Shown here piece by piece: positions 8,467-17,846 of a DNA stretch of 34,442 bases. A model generated the notes under the pieces. The model ran no database searches and was not told the DNA's origin. It worked only from the letters and a program-made list of their open reading frames with translations. Source of the stretch: an uncultured Saprospiraceae bacterium (GTDB lineage: Bacteria; Bacteroidota; Bacteroidia; Chitinophagales; Saprospiraceae); the NCBI GenBank assembly GCA_937929945.1, contig CALFUK010000098.1, forward strand, positions 1 to 34,442. The letters are read 5' to 3'. Both the position numbers and the translations under genes were made by a program. Positions within the stretch are counted from its first letter, which is position 1. Every line of letters begins with the position of its first letter.

Positions 8467-8881
8467 CGTCAATGATAATATTTCTACATTAAAATCAGGG
8501 AGAAAAGTATAGCAGCAGCTATATTTTTTTTAAAAATAAAATCTTGCTATTGAGCTGTTAAAAGCCATCCAACTGGCTGAATAATCATCAATTATAAGGA
8601 TGCGCAGTACTTTATTCGAGCGTAATTTTACCCTCCTATTCACGATCCTGACATAACAGCTTCCATACTTCTTCTGGATCAGTGATAGACTAATTATCTC
8701 ACTAAAATAGTAACAATGACTATTAGAAATATACCATCACTGTATTAGAGCAGCGGACCGAGGCCTTGGAAGAAGTGATGAAAAAATAAATAAAAAAAAA
8801 AGAAGTTGTAAGTAGGGCGAAGAGCCAGTAGGAAAAGTAAAATTGCGCTTCAGGTATAAGCCCAAAGCGCAATTATATTAT
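8467..8881. other. 415 bp intergenic region, no gene recognised
   Basis: AT-rich spacer between clpX and the TruA-GNAT gene, both on the minus strand. It holds the clpX terminator at its right end (see separate entry), an A-rich tract around 8778-8803, and at 8508-8523 a short plus-strand stem (TATAGC, AGCA loop, GCTATA) followed directly by seven T residues. The stem resembles a weak terminator reading away from any known plus-strand gene. A 14-codon open stretch before the TAA at about 8788 looks protein-like but has in-frame stops just upstream. I see no convincing promoter for the TruA-GNAT gene. Confidence 0.5.
8835..8874 (-). terminator. Terminator downstream of clpX
   Basis: On the minus strand, beginning 7 bases after the clpX stop codon, a perfect 10 bp stem (AATTGCGCTT paired with AAGCGCAATT, 8841-8850 and 8865-8874) with a 14-base loop is followed by the T-rich tail TTTTACTTTTCC. 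It would end the tig-clpP-clpX transcript. The loop is long and the T tract is interrupted, so strength is moderate. Confidence 0.65.
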
Positions 8882-10135
8882 TTAAGCCACTTTCAGATGA
8901 GACAACTTAGACGTGCTCAATTTTTCCATGGCATAATCCTTATCAATGACTAACTCCAAGACATCTTTCTCAGATGGGAGCTCAAACATGGCATCTGTCA
9001 GTATCGCCTCGCAGATAGACCTCAGTCCACGTGCGCCAAGCTTAAATTCTAAGGCGCGCTCAGCGATATATTCATAGGCATCTGGCTTGATGATTAGCTT
9101 GATGCCTTCTAATTCAAATAACTTTTGATACTGCTTAATCAAAGAGTTCTTCGGCTCTTTTAAGATCCGCACAAGGATTTCTTTATCCAGCGGATCTAAA
9201 TGAGTCAAGACAGGTAATCGGCCAATCAATTCTGGAATCAAGCCAAAAGCCTTAATGTCCTGATGATTGATGTAGCGATAGATGTTTTCTTGATCTACCT
9301 GCTCCTCACCTTCCTTTCTGAAGCCAATGACCTGCGTATTGAGCCTTCTGGCAATGATCTTATCCAGACCATCAAATGCTCCACCACAAATAAAGAGGAT
9401 GTTGCTGGTATTGAGCTTGATCATCTTTTGCTCCGGATGCTTCCTGCCTCCCTGTGGCGGTACATTCACCTCAGTACCTTCCAGCATTTTGAGCATGGCC
9501 TGCTGCACCCCCTCTCCAGATACATCTCTGGTGATGGAGGGATTATCATTCTTCCTGGCTATCTTATCTATCTCATCGATATAGACGATGCCTTTCTCGG
9601 CTGCTTCTACATCGAAGTCACAGGCCTGTAGCAGGCGAGAGAGCATACTCTCCACATCCTCACCGACGTAGCCCGCCTCTGTAAATACCGTGGCATCCAC
9701 GATGGTGAAAGGAACTTCTAAGAACTTGGCTATGGTCTTAGCCAATAAGGTCTTACCCGTGCCCGTCTCCCCGACAAAAAGAATATTAGACTTCTCTATA
9801 TCGACATCATCCATTGACACTTGTCTCAATCTCTTGTAGTGATTGTAGACAGCTACAGAGAGATACTTCTTCGCTTCATCTTGCCCTATCACATACCCAT
9901 CTAAATAGCCCTTTATTTGCTTTGGGGTGATGTGCTCGGGCAGCTGAAAGCTCGACTTGTCCAAAGAAGACTTTTTGCCATCATTCTGCTTCAGCTCTTC
10001 TATGACTATCTCGTGAGCTTGGTCAATGCATATCTCACAGATATGACCTTGGATGCCAGCGATCAAGATGAGAGCTTCACTCTTATCTCTACCGCAGAAA
10101 GAACACTTTGGGCTTGAGGTACTTGCTTTAGACAT
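8882..10135 (-). CDS. clpX: ATP-dependent Clp protease ATP-binding subunit ClpX
   Basis: The 417-residue AAA+ unfoldase feeds tagged or misfolded proteins to ClpP. The N-terminal zinc-binding domain has C11, C14, C33 and C36. The AAA+ core shows Walker A GETGTGKT (K128), pore loop GYVG (155-158) and Walker [10 protein letters not shown] (D187, E188). The ClpP-docking IGF loop is seen in [11 protein letters not shown], and the C-terminal small domain contains [11 protein letters not shown]. Length is normal. It is last in the order tig, clpP, clpX, 39 bp after clpP, the same order as in Escherichia coli, and it is followed directly by a terminator. Cytoplasmic. Confidence 0.98.
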   Translation of the reverse strand: MSKASTSSPKCSFCGRDKSEALILIAGIQGHICEICIDQAHEIVIEELKQNDGKKSSLDKSSFQLPEHITPKQIKGYLDGYVIGQDEAKKYLSVAVYNHYKRLRQVSMDDVDIEKSNILFVGETGTGKTLLAKTIAKFLEVPFTIVDATVFTEAGYVGEDVESMLSRLLQACDFDVEAAEKGIVYIDEIDKIARKNDNPSITRDVSGEGVQQAMLKMLEGTEVNVPPQGGRKHPEQKMIKLNTSNILFICGGAFDGLDKIIARRLNTQVIGFRKEGEEQVDQENIYRYINHQDIKAFGLIPELIGRLPVLTHLDPLDKEILVRILKEPKNSLIKQYQKLFELEGIKLIIKPDAYEYIAERALEFKLGARGLRSICEAILTDAMFELPSEKDVLELVIDKDYAMEKLSTSKLSHLKVA

Positions 10136-10174
10136 GATCGTCTGGTTTTAATAAAGATTAAAAAAAATTGACGA

Positions 10175-10876
10175 TTAAGCTTTCTCTTTTTTAGGACTTT
10201 TTCGATCTAAGACTTCATCTACCAATCCATATTTCTTGGCGTCTTTAGCCGTCATCCAGTTATCTCTGTCAGAATCCTTTTCGATTTTATCGTATTTCTG
10301 TCCGGTATGATCAGCCAGTATCTGGTACAATTCTCCTTTGAGTTCTTTGATCAGCTCATAGGTGATCTCCATATCCGAAAACTGTCCCTGCATGCCACCT
10401 GAAGGCTGATGGATCATGACTCTACTGTGTGATAGACAGGATCTTTTACCTTTCTCACCTGCGGCTAAGAGGACAGCTCCCATTGAGGCTGCTAGTCCTG
10501 TACAGATAGTCGCCACATCAGGCGCTACGTACTGCATGGTATCATACATCCCGAGGCCAGCTATGACGCTGCCACCAGGGCTGTTAATGAACATCTGAAT
10601 GTCTCTTTTTGGGTCAGTAGACTCCAAGAAAAGCATCTGAGCCTGTACGACATTAGCTACATAATCATTGACAGGGACACCCATAAAAATGATTCGATCC
10701 ATCATCAGCCTGGAAAATACATCCATGCCTACGATATTCATCTGTCTCTCCTCAATCACTTGCGGCGTGAATCCATTAATGTTAGGTACTGAGGTTTCCA
10801 TGTATTTATCTAAGTGCATGGAGCTCATGCCTCTATGTTTTGTAGCGTATTTTCTAAATTCGTCTATTGGTATCAT
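10175..10876 (-). CDS. clpP: ATP-dependent Clp protease proteolytic subunit ClpP
   Basis: The 233-residue serine protease assembles into the barrel chamber capped by ClpX. The catalytic triad is S131 (in GLAASMGAVLLAAG), H156 (in SRVMIHQPSGG) and D205 (in DSDRDNW); all three are offset by exactly 33 from the E. coli numbering because of a longer N-terminus. Substrate-lining INSPGGSV is at 97-104. The 30-odd N-terminal residues before NINGFTPQVIEER are typical of the extended Bacteroidota form and may include a processed propeptide. The gene lies 56 bp after tig and 39 bp before clpX on the same strand, so co-transcription is likely. Confidence 0.98.
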   Translation of the reverse strand: MIPIDEFRKYATKHRGMSSMHLDKYMETSVPNINGFTPQVIEERQMNIVGMDVFSRLMMDRIIFMGVPVNDYVANVVQAQMLFLESTDPKRDIQMFINSPGGSVIAGLGMYDTMQYVAPDVATICTGLAASMGAVLLAAGEKGKRSCLSHSRVMIHQPSGGMQGQFSDMEITYELIKELKGELYQILADHTGQKYDKIEKDSDRDNWMTAKDAKKYGLVDEVLDRKSPKKEKA

Positions 10877-10932
10877 GGTAATATTTATGCTATAAACAAT
10901 TTAATCAAGAATAGTTTTAAACAGCAGTCTCA

Positions 10933-12312
10933 TTAAGCTGCTTGGTTATCATTGAGTTTTTGGACGATCTCTCGAAACTCCTCTATTGAGACTGATTTTT
11001 CTGCTACGGACACTTCTTTCTCTATTTGAGAGAACAATTTGTCGGCTTCTACCTCTGAGTACTCCTTCTCGATTGCCTCCCGACTACTGAGCATCCTGTC
11101 GATCATGGGCTCCATATCCATTCCTTCCATAGCTCCGTATTGCTTCATGTAGCCTTCAATTTTCTTGCGGACTGCCGCTCGAAGCTCATCAGGTTCGACC
11201 ACTAAGTTGTATTTTTTTACGAGGGCTGACTTCATCAGATTCCAGCCTATATTCTTTGAGAATGCTTCAAATTCTTGGTCAATGCTCTCTTGTGAGACAT
11301 CCTGGTTCGTCAGCATCAACCATCTTTTTAAGAATGCCTCTGGTATTTCTATCTGGTTATTCTTCATTAGCTCTTCCATGATCTCTCGATACATGACTGA
11401 TCTGGTCTGGTCATCATAGAATGCAGCGATCTCCTCCTCTATCTTGGCTTTGGCATCAGCTTCGGACTTCACTTCTGCTCCAGGGAAAGCAGCTTCAAAG
11501 AATTCCTCATTCAGTTCAGCTGGCATCCGACGTGACACCTTTTCTATGGTTCCCTCGAATTCATTGCCGATTTCTTTCTCCTCCTCTTCATCAAGATTCA
11601 GGAGGTACTTCTTGACATAGTCTTCTTTCGCGTCCTTTTCTAACTCATAGATATTGAAGCGAAACTTATCACCCTGCTTCTTCGTCAGGATGTCTTTCTT
11701 CAGGTCTTCGTCAGCTACGCGATTCACCAATAAGGTAAAACCTGTCTCCCAGCCTTTCTCTTTGATCGCTTCACCTTCCAACTCCAATGCCTTGATGGTA
11801 AGAATGTCTTCTTCTTGGATGGTATCCTCTACTTCTTCATTCTTCCCACCTCTCTTACGTCTTATATCGAGCTCTTCTGTCAGAAGCTCATCATCTATAT
11901 TGATGGCATACTTGGTATATGTATCAGCGCTGGATACTCCAGCTACTTCCACATTGGGAGCTATCCCAAGATCAAATTTGAAGGTGTAATCTTCCAGTGA
12001 AGAAAGATCAAAATCAATCATCTCTTGGTCTTCAGTGGGGATAGGGCTACCCAGGATTTCCAGCTTTTCTTCCTTTAGAAAATTAGAGATGCTCTCATCA
12101 ATCACTTTATTGATGATCTCAGCAAGTGCTCCCTTACCGTACATCTTTTTGATGACGGACATAGGCGTCTTCCCTTTTCTGAACCCCTTCATGTGTGCCT
12201 TAGCTCGCTGCTTCTTGAGCTCTTCTGTCAGCTTGTCGCTATAATCATCTTTTTCGACCACGAGAGTGATCGTCGCATTAAGATCATCATGATCTTGTCT
12301 TGTAATTTTCAT
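10933..12312 (-). CDS. tig: Trigger factor, ribosome-associated chaperone
   Basis: The 459-residue product has the ribosome-docking signature GFRKGKTP (43-50) in its N-terminal domain, a middle region matching the FKBP-like peptidyl-prolyl isomerase insertion (about 150-250) and a long, highly charged helical C-terminal arm domain (about 255-450). It binds nascent chains at the ribosome exit. The PPIase region is divergent from E. coli, as is usual in Bacteroidota, so isomerase activity cannot be assumed. It heads the tig-clpP-clpX run. I see no clear TAnnTTTG element in the 176 bp before it; read-through from tRNA-Leu upstream on the same strand is possible. Confidence 0.95.
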   Translation of the reverse strand: MKITRQDHDDLNATITLVVEKDDYSDKLTEELKKQRAKAHMKGFRKGKTPMSVIKKMYGKGALAEIINKVIDESISNFLKEEKLEILGSPIPTEDQEMIDFDLSSLEDYTFKFDLGIAPNVEVAGVSSADTYTKYAINIDDELLTEELDIRRKRGGKNEEVEDTIQEEDILTIKALELEGEAIKEKGWETGFTLLVNRVADEDLKKDILTKKQGDKFRFNIYELEKDAKEDYVKKYLLNLDEEEEKEIGNEFEGTIEKVSRRMPAELNEEFFEAAFPGAEVKSEADAKAKIEEEIAAFYDDQTRSVMYREIMEELMKNNQIEIPEAFLKRWLMLTNQDVSQESIDQEFEAFSKNIGWNLMKSALVKKYNLVVEPDELRAAVRKKIEGYMKQYGAMEGMDMEPMIDRMLSSREAIEKEYSEVEADKLFSQIEKEVSVAEKSVSIEEFREIVQKLNDNQAA

Positions 12313-12488
12313 AAAGGAGTGTAGTTAATTAGTTGCATTGTCAAAATGCTGGATATTGGATTATCACACTGGTCTAATTTATTGAAGAAGTGTGATTCTA
12401 CCATTGTTCTCGGATTCGAAGTCCACCAACGATCATAGACCTTTCGAAGTATACTCTATGCTGTGATCCACTCATTAAGGTTAAAAAG

Positions 12489-12570
12489 TGCGGGTAGAGG
12501 GAGTCGAACCCCCACGCCTCGCGGCACTAGATCCTAAATCTAGCATGTCTACCAGTTCCATCATACCCGC
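12489..12570 (-). tRNA. tRNA-Leu (anticodon UAG)
   Basis: The minus strand folds as a tRNA: acceptor GCGGGTA (12564-12570) pairs with TACCCGC (12490-12496), with discriminator A at 12489. The anticodon stem CTAGA/TCTAG encloses loop TTTAGGA, giving anticodon TAG. A short variable arm is present, as in class II leucine tRNAs, and the T-loop reads GGGGGTTCGACTCCC. The CCA end is not encoded. At 82 bases the size is right for tRNA-Leu. Confidence 0.97.
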
Positions 12571-12608
12571 ATTTAACTATATCGAACAACGGTTTGTCCA
12601 AAGAGGCG

Positions 12609-12616
12609 CAAATATA
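12609..12616 (-). promoter_or_regulatory. Probable -7 element of the tRNA-Leu promoter
   Basis: On the minus strand the sequence reads TATATTTG, a perfect match to the Bacteroidota TAnnTTTG -7 element, 38 bases upstream of the mature tRNA 5' end. No clear TTTG -33 box lies at the expected distance. It is divergent from the relA/spoT promoter about 60 bp away. Confidence 0.45.
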
Positions 12617-12651
12617 TAATCTTTTTGGATTTAATGCAGCTATTATTGTCG

Positions 12652-12681
12652 GTTGTATAAACTTTAATTACTGTATTTTTG
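12652..12681 (+). promoter_or_regulatory. Probable promoter of the relA/spoT - fur unit
   Basis: A perfect -7 element TATTTTTG (12674-12681) is preceded at 18 bases by GTTG (12652-12655), one mismatch from the TTTG -33 box. Predicted start near 12688 gives a leader of about 22 bases before the ATG at 12710. Confidence 0.5.
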
Positions 12682-12709
12682 ATTATCCTTAAAGCCCATA
12701 GTAAATAAT

Positions 12710-14962
12710 ATGCCAGTATCAGCAGTAGCCATATCGAAAGACGAGCTCAAAGTTATCAAGGAAGCCTATCAAAAAGTACTGCGTCCGCTAAAAGTAAAAC
12801 TGAAAGGTGATGACAAGATCTTACTAGACAAGGCCTTTGAAATGGCTGTGGAAGGTCACAAATATCAAAGGCGTCGATCAGGCGAACCATACATCTTTCA
12901 TCCGATAGAAGTAGCGAGAATCTGTCATGAAGAGATAGGCTTAGGTCCGACAGCCGTGATCTGTGCCATCCTGCATGATGTCGTCGAGGACACTGACTTC
13001 ACTCTCAAGGATATCGTCACTAACTTCAATGAGAAGATAGGACTGATCGTAGATGGACTGACTAAACTCGATGGCCTCTATAACGTGGAGAATAAAGTCG
13101 ATGAGAGCCTCAAAAGCCCACAAGCCGAAAACCTAAAAAAGGTACTATCCACTCTGGTCTATGACGTCAGGGTCGTACTCATCAAGATGGCTGATCGGCT
13201 GCATAACCTGAGGACCATAGACGCCATGCCTAAGCAGAAGCAACTGAAAATAGCTGCTGAGACCCAATACATCTACTCGCCACTCGCTCATAGACTGGGC
13301 CTCTATCAGGTCAGGACAGAATATGAAGACATCTGCTTTAAGATCACGAATCGGGAGAAATATGACGAATTAGCACAAAAAATCAGTGATACACAAAGCA
13401 CGAGAAATGAATACATCAAGTCATTCATCAAGCCTCTAAAAAAACAACTCAAAGCACTCGACATCGATTTCAGAGTCTTAGGCCGACCGAAAAGCATCTC
13501 CTCCATCTGGAATAAGATCCAAACGAAAAATGTCCCCTTCGAAGAAATCTATGACCTCTTCGCTGTGAGAATCATCATAGATGTCCCAAGTGAAAAAGAG
13601 AAAAGCGCCTGCTGGCAGGTCTACTCTGTCATCACAGACGTATACACCCCCATCCCAGAGCGCCTGAAAGATTGGGTGACGACACCTAAGAGTAATGGCT
13701 ATGAATCACTGCACACCACCATCATAGGCCCCGAAGGCAAATTTGTCGAAGTCCAGATCAGGACCGAACGGATGAATGAGATCGCAGAAAAAGGATTTGC
13801 CGCCCACTGGAAATATAAAGGAGTCAAAAACGTCAAAGACGTCTATGCCAATTGGCTAGACAATGTGCGAGATATTCTGGATGCGCCATACACGAACGCC
13901 ATCGAGTTCTTAGATGACTTTAAGAGTAACCTCTTTAAAGAAGAGGTCTACGTATTCACCCCTAATGGTGATATGAAGATCCTACCTCAAGGCGCTACTG
14001 CACTGGACTTTGCCTTTCACATCCATACTGATATCGGATACAAGGCGACAGCGATCAAAGTCAATAACAAGCTGGTCCCCATGGGCTACACGCTCGAAAA
14101 TGGCGACCAAGTCAGTGTCAAAACGCATAAAAACCAAAAACCTAATGAAAACTGGCTGAATCTAGTCAAAACAGGAAAAGCTAAAAATAAAATACGATCC
14201 TCCATGAAAGAGGAACGTCGGAACATCGGCGAATTTGGCAAAGAGGACCTCGCCAGAAAGCTGAAAAACATGAAGGCTGACTTTGAGGAGAATGTCGATA
14301 TGCTGGTAAAATACTTTGGTCTCGGCTCCCGACCAGATCTGTACTACGCTATAGCAGAAGAACAAATCAAACTGAGTGAGCTCAAAAAATTCGAAGTCAC
14401 AGGCAAAAAATTAGCCCTCAAGCAAACCGAAGAAGTCAAAGCAGAACAGGCAAAATCAGATAAGCCACCAGTCTCGAAGTCCACCAAACAAAAACTGGGC
14501 AACAAAGACTCCATCTTCGTCAATGGAGAACCAGCGTCCATGTATACCTACTCCTTAGCTCAGTGCTGCTCCCCTGTGAATGGTGATTCGATCTTTGGCT
14601 TCCTGACCCTTAATGCTGGTCTAAAAATACATCGTACTGACTGTCCTAATGCGACTAATATGATCGCTAATTATGGCTACAGGACTCTGAAAGCCGAATG
14701 GGGCGGTAATGCCAGCTCTGACTTCGTGGTTAGAATTGGATTAGAAGGTGTAGATAGTGGTGTGGGTGTGATTTCTATCATCAGTGATACGATATCGGCT
14801 AAAATGGGCCTGAATATTCGTAATTTCAACATTAATAGTAACGAAGGTGTCTTTTCCTCGACGATCATGCTGGTTGTCAAAAACAAAGATCAGCTGAAAG
14901 AGTTGATTAAGAATCTAAAGGAGATAGAAGGCATCAGTACGGTAGAACGAGTTGATAATTGA
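12710..14962 (+). CDS. Bifunctional (p)ppGpp synthetase/hydrolase, RelA/SpoT family (Rsh)
   Basis: The 750-residue protein sets alarmone levels in the stringent response. The hydrolase HD domain is intact: RRRSGEPYIFHPIEVA with H64, and LHDVVEDTD with H89-D90 and E93-D94, so it can probably degrade (p)ppGpp. The synthetase domain has RVLGRPKSISSIWNK, YDLFAVRIII, KSNGYESLHTTI and EVQIRTERMNEIAEKG, followed by HWKYK. A TGS domain (EEVYVFTPNGDMKILPQGAT), a conserved-cysteine segment (LAQCCSPVNGD, RTDCPN) and a C-terminal ACT domain follow. Both catalytic halves look functional. It stands 18 bp before a Fur-family gene on the same strand, an order conserved in Bacteroidota. Either relA or spoT is used as a symbol in this phylum, so none is assigned. 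Confidence 0.96.
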   Translation: MPVSAVAISKDELKVIKEAYQKVLRPLKVKLKGDDKILLDKAFEMAVEGHKYQRRRSGEPYIFHPIEVARICHEEIGLGPTAVICAILHDVVEDTDFTLKDIVTNFNEKIGLIVDGLTKLDGLYNVENKVDESLKSPQAENLKKVLSTLVYDVRVVLIKMADRLHNLRTIDAMPKQKQLKIAAETQYIYSPLAHRLGLYQVRTEYEDICFKITNREKYDELAQKISDTQSTRNEYIKSFIKPLKKQLKALDIDFRVLGRPKSISSIWNKIQTKNVPFEEIYDLFAVRIIIDVPSEKEKSACWQVYSVITDVYTPIPERLKDWVTTPKSNGYESLHTTIIGPEGKFVEVQIRTERMNEIAEKGFAAHWKYKGVKNVKDVYANWLDNVRDILDAPYTNAIEFLDDFKSNLFKEEVYVFTPNGDMKILPQGATALDFAFHIHTDIGYKATAIKVNNKLVPMGYTLENGDQVSVKTHKNQKPNENWLNLVKTGKAKNKIRSSMKEERRNIGEFGKEDLARKLKNMKADFEENVDMLVKYFGLGSRPDLYYAIAEEQIKLSELKKFEVTGKKLALKQTEEVKAEQAKSDKPPVSKSTKQKLGNKDSIFVNGEPASMYTYSLAQCCSPVNGDSIFGFLTLNAGLKIHRTDCPNATNMIANYGYRTLKAEWGGNASSDFVVRIGLEGVDSGVGVISIISDTISAKMGLNIRNFNINSNEGVFSSTIMLVVKNKDQLKELIKNLKEIEGISTVERVDN

Positions 14963-14980
14963 TTTAAAAAAATAATTGGA

Positions 14981-15463
14981 GTGGAAACAACAGAAAATCA
15001 TTTACAGGGCATACTGGAAGAAGTGAAAGTGATCTTCACCAAGCACTTAGAAGGCAATCAGCTGCGTAAGACTCCAGAACGCTATGCTATACTCGAAGAG
15101 ATATACCGCAGGTCTGACCACTTCGATGCAGAAGCTCTATACATCCACATGAAGACCATGAACTATCGGGTCAGTCGAGCTACCGTGTACAATACCTTAG
15201 AATTATTAGTCAATTGTGATCTCGTCAAAAGGCACCAATTCGGGCAGAACCTCACCAGATTCGAAAAATCTTATGGCTGTAAGCAACATGATCATCTGAT
15301 CTGTGTGGACTGTGGCAAAGTCGTCGAATTCTGCGATCCAAGAATCCAACAGATCAAAGACATGATGGGAGACATCCTCAAATACCAGGTCACTCATCAC
15401 TCGCTCAATATGTACGGCAAATGCGATGGCGCCTGTCCAAAGACGGAAAAAAAAGCCAGTTAA
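14981..15463 (+). CDS. Fur-family transcriptional repressor
   Basis: The 160-residue protein has a winged-helix DNA-binding half ([23 protein letters not shown], then [16 protein letters not shown]) and a metal-binding dimerisation half with [20 protein letters not shown]. The CVDC pair and a later C-D-G-A-C suggest a structural zinc site, and the HDH cluster is a regulatory metal ligand set. The start is GTG at 14981, 18 bp after the upstream stop; the next ATG would remove the first helix. Fur-like regulators in this position (between relA/spoT and purA) are common in Bacteroidota; whether it senses iron, zinc or peroxide cannot be told from sequence alone. Confidence 0.93.
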   Translation: METTENHLQGILEEVKVIFTKHLEGNQLRKTPERYAILEEIYRRSDHFDAEALYIHMKTMNYRVSRATVYNTLELLVNCDLVKRHQFGQNLTRFEKSYGCKQHDHLICVDCGKVVEFCDPRIQQIKDMMGDILKYQVTHHSLNMYGKCDGACPKTEKKAS

Positions 15464-15736
15464 AATTTTTCACCGCAACCATTATCCAGCAGCTTTTAGG
15501 CATTCCTTGCGATAAACACCCGATCAGCAGTTGAGCTGTTTTAGATAGAATCCATCCTCCAGATGAATGCATCGATTTTATCAGCTCTTCCACTGCATTG
15601 ACTGAGTCAGGCCGATTTTGTGCTTGGTCGCACTAATATTCATAGTACTAATTTATTTTCAAATCAAGCTAAATCCATTAGTATTGGGCATAAACCTTTT
15701 ATACATTTACATTTTTTGTATAAATCAAAGAATGAT

Positions 15737-17002
15737 ATGGCAGTAGACGTAGTCTTAGGCTTGCAATGGGGCGATGAAGGTAAAGGGAAAATAGTCGATT
15801 ACTTAGCTGATAAGTATGATATAGTCGCGCGCTTTCAAGGCGGGCCGAACGCAGGCCACACCATCATCATCAACGATCAAAAATTCGTACTACACACAAT
15901 CCCTTCTGGCGTCTTCAGGGACAATATCACAAATGTCATCGGTAATGGAGTCGTGATCGATCCCATCACCCTACATAAAGAAATTACGGGACTATCTGAT
16001 CTGGGCGTAGAATTAGGCGACAGGCTGCTGGTGTCAAGAAAAGCTCACCTCATTCTACCGACTCATCGCCTGCTGGATGCAGCATCAGAAGCGGCTAAGG
16101 GTAAAGATAAAATAGGCTCTACCCTCAGAGGTATAGGCCCCACCTACATGGACAAGACGGGCAGAAACGGCATGCGCGTGGGAGATATAGAGACAGACTT
16201 CAGCGAGAAATACAAAGCCCTGAAAGAAAAGCACCTAAAGCTGGCCACACTGTACCCAAAGGTGGATTTTGATCTGGCAGCAGAAGAAGCCAAGTGGATG
16301 GACAGTATAGAAGAACTGCGCCAATTGAAAAAAATAGACTGCGAGTACTACATACACCAAGCTCTAAAATCTGGAAAAGAAATACTAGCAGAAGGAGCAC
16401 AGGGATCAATGCTGGATATAGACTTTGGCACTTACCCCTTCGTGACCTCATCTAATACTGTCACAGCAGGCGTCTGTACTGGCCTTGGCGTAGCGCCACA
16501 GACCATCAGGGACGTGACTGGCATCACCAAGGCATATTGTACCCGAGTCGGATCAGGACCATTCCCTACCGAACTAGATAATGAAGAAGGAGAGAGACTC
16601 AGAAAAGTAGGTGGAGAATTCGGAGCGACGACAGGCAGACCTAGACGGTGCGGCTGGATCGATATACCTCAGTTAAAGTATACCGTCATGGTGAATGGCG
16701 TCACTAACCTAGTCATAACGAAGATGGATGTCCTCAATGGCTTTGGTGAATTCTACGTAGCGGATTCGTATCAAGTCAATGGTGACCGTGTGAAAGAGCT
16801 CCCCTTCAATCTTTCAGACGAGCATCTTAGACCTAACCTAGCTAAAATAGAAGGATGGGGAGACCTGGATGGTGTGCAGGACTACCAATCACTGCCAAGC
16901 ACGCTTAGGGACTATGTGTCATACTTAGAGAAAGAATTAGAGGTACCTGTATCAATGGTCTCAGTAGGACCAGAAAGAAATGAATTATTTAAGCTCAGCT
17001 AA
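15737..17002 (+). CDS. purA: Adenylosuccinate synthetase
   Basis: The 421-residue enzyme joins IMP and aspartate using GTP, the first committed step from IMP to AMP. The N-terminus MAVDVVLGLQWGDEGKGK contains catalytic D13, and H41 lies in GPNAGHTI, both at the canonical E. coli positions. Further signatures are GNGVVIDP, RGIGPTYMDK, EGAQGSMLDIDFGTYPFVTSS and the TTGRPRRCGW segment. The frame is open further upstream to about 15620, but the family N-terminus fixes the ATG at 15737. A 273 bp spacer separates it from the Fur gene, so it probably has its own promoter; I see only an imperfect -7 (TACATTTA, 15702-15709). Cytoplasmic. Confidence 0.98.
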   Translation: MAVDVVLGLQWGDEGKGKIVDYLADKYDIVARFQGGPNAGHTIIINDQKFVLHTIPSGVFRDNITNVIGNGVVIDPITLHKEITGLSDLGVELGDRLLVSRKAHLILPTHRLLDAASEAAKGKDKIGSTLRGIGPTYMDKTGRNGMRVGDIETDFSEKYKALKEKHLKLATLYPKVDFDLAAEEAKWMDSIEELRQLKKIDCEYYIHQALKSGKEILAEGAQGSMLDIDFGTYPFVTSSNTVTAGVCTGLGVAPQTIRDVTGITKAYCTRVGSGPFPTELDNEEGERLRKVGGEFGATTGRPRRCGWIDIPQLKYTVMVNGVTNLVITKMDVLNGFGEFYVADSYQVNGDRVKELPFNLSDEHLRPNLAKIEGWGDLDGVQDYQSLPSTLRDYVSYLEKELEVPVSMVSVGPERNELFKLS

Positions 17003-17018
17003 ATAATTGGCCTGAGAT

Positions 17019-17774
17019 TTACTTTGGATTATTAGCGAAGATGATATACTGGTAGTCTAAGGTAGAATCGTCTATGACAACCTCATCATAACCAATATCA
17101 TAAAGCATCTCCTCTAAAATATCAGGATAGATACGATCTTCCTTATCGGGAAATTGTGGTGGTAAGCGCTTCATTTTGAAGTCCATAATCATCAACCTGC
17201 CATCTGGCTTAATACACTTCTTCAATTTACTCAGGTAGCCCTGCTTATCCTCGATCAGAGTGATGGTATTCATGATGATTGCCTGGTCCAGCTCATTCTC
17301 TTCCAGCAGTGGATCGTCAGCTAGTGCCAGGTGTGTCTTGAATCGTTCGCTTTGCTCCTTAGACAGATTGGTGATGGAGAATGAATTCATCAACTGGATC
17401 ATAGAATCATCCAGCTCAACGGCTATCACATCAGCACCACTGAGCACGAGTCTAAAAGCGAAATAGCCAACGCTGGCACCGATATCCGCAATGGTCTTCC
17501 CCTTAATGTCTCCCATGCGCTGAATGACGAGGTTAGGATTTTGCCACGAGGACCGATCTGGTGCATTATCTATAATATTGACGTCGTCACGACTGACCGT
17601 GACAAGGTCATCATTGATCTCAGTGGATGTTCTATCTACTTGTACCGGCTTTTTCTCAACCACAGGATCTGACTCTTGGGGAGAAGGGCTTTCTTTGCAT
17701 GAATAAATGAGGGTCATACCCAATACCAGAATCATAGATGTCGTCCAAACCAATAGCTTCTTTAATAAGATCAC
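17019..17774 (-). CDS. Lipoprotein with SAM-dependent methyltransferase fold
   Basis: The 251-residue product begins at a GTG (17772-17774) with a lysine-containing, hydrophobic leader ending in LIYSC (C26), a lipobox-like site for lipid attachment. After an acidic/Pro-rich linker, residues about 80-250 form a class I methyltransferase: motif I TIADIGASVGYFAFRL (94-109), acidic motif II IAVELDD, then LDQAIIMNTITLI and GRLMIMDFK. The SAM-binding core looks intact. An envelope-anchored methyltransferase is unexpected because SAM is cytoplasmic, although similar predicted lipoproteins occur in marine Bacteroidota. It converges on purA with a 16 bp gap. The substrate is unknown. Confidence 0.82.
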   Translation of the reverse strand: MILLKKLLVWTTSMILVLGMTLIYSCKESPSPQESDPVVEKKPVQVDRTSTEINDDLVTVSRDDVNIIDNAPDRSSWQNPNLVIQRMGDIKGKTIADIGASVGYFAFRLVLSGADVIAVELDDSMIQLMNSFSITNLSKEQSERFKTHLALADDPLLEENELDQAIIMNTITLIEDKQGYLSKLKKCIKPDGRLMIMDFKMKRLPPQFPDKEDRIYPDILEEMLYDIGYDEVVIDDSTLDYQYIIFANNPK

Positions 17775-17846
17775 GATATAAAATTAGGCTTTTAAGCTCG
17801 ATTTATCAGAACTGCTGATCAGAATCCCTCAGTTTATTTCGCATTC

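Noticed and set aside
8747-8790. Remnant of a plus-strand gene ending LEQRTEALEEVMKK
   Set aside because: Only 14 to 20 codons look coding, and in-frame stops lie directly upstream, so chance is the simpler explanation.
15620-15736. 39-residue N-terminal extension of PurA
   Set aside because: The purA family N-terminus MAVDVVLGLQWGDEGKGK begins at 15737, and the upstream residues are not protein-like.
17798-17822. ATCAG-AACTG-CTGAT hairpin between dacB and the methyltransferase gene
   Set aside because: A 5 bp stem without a T tract is too weak to call as a terminator or operator.
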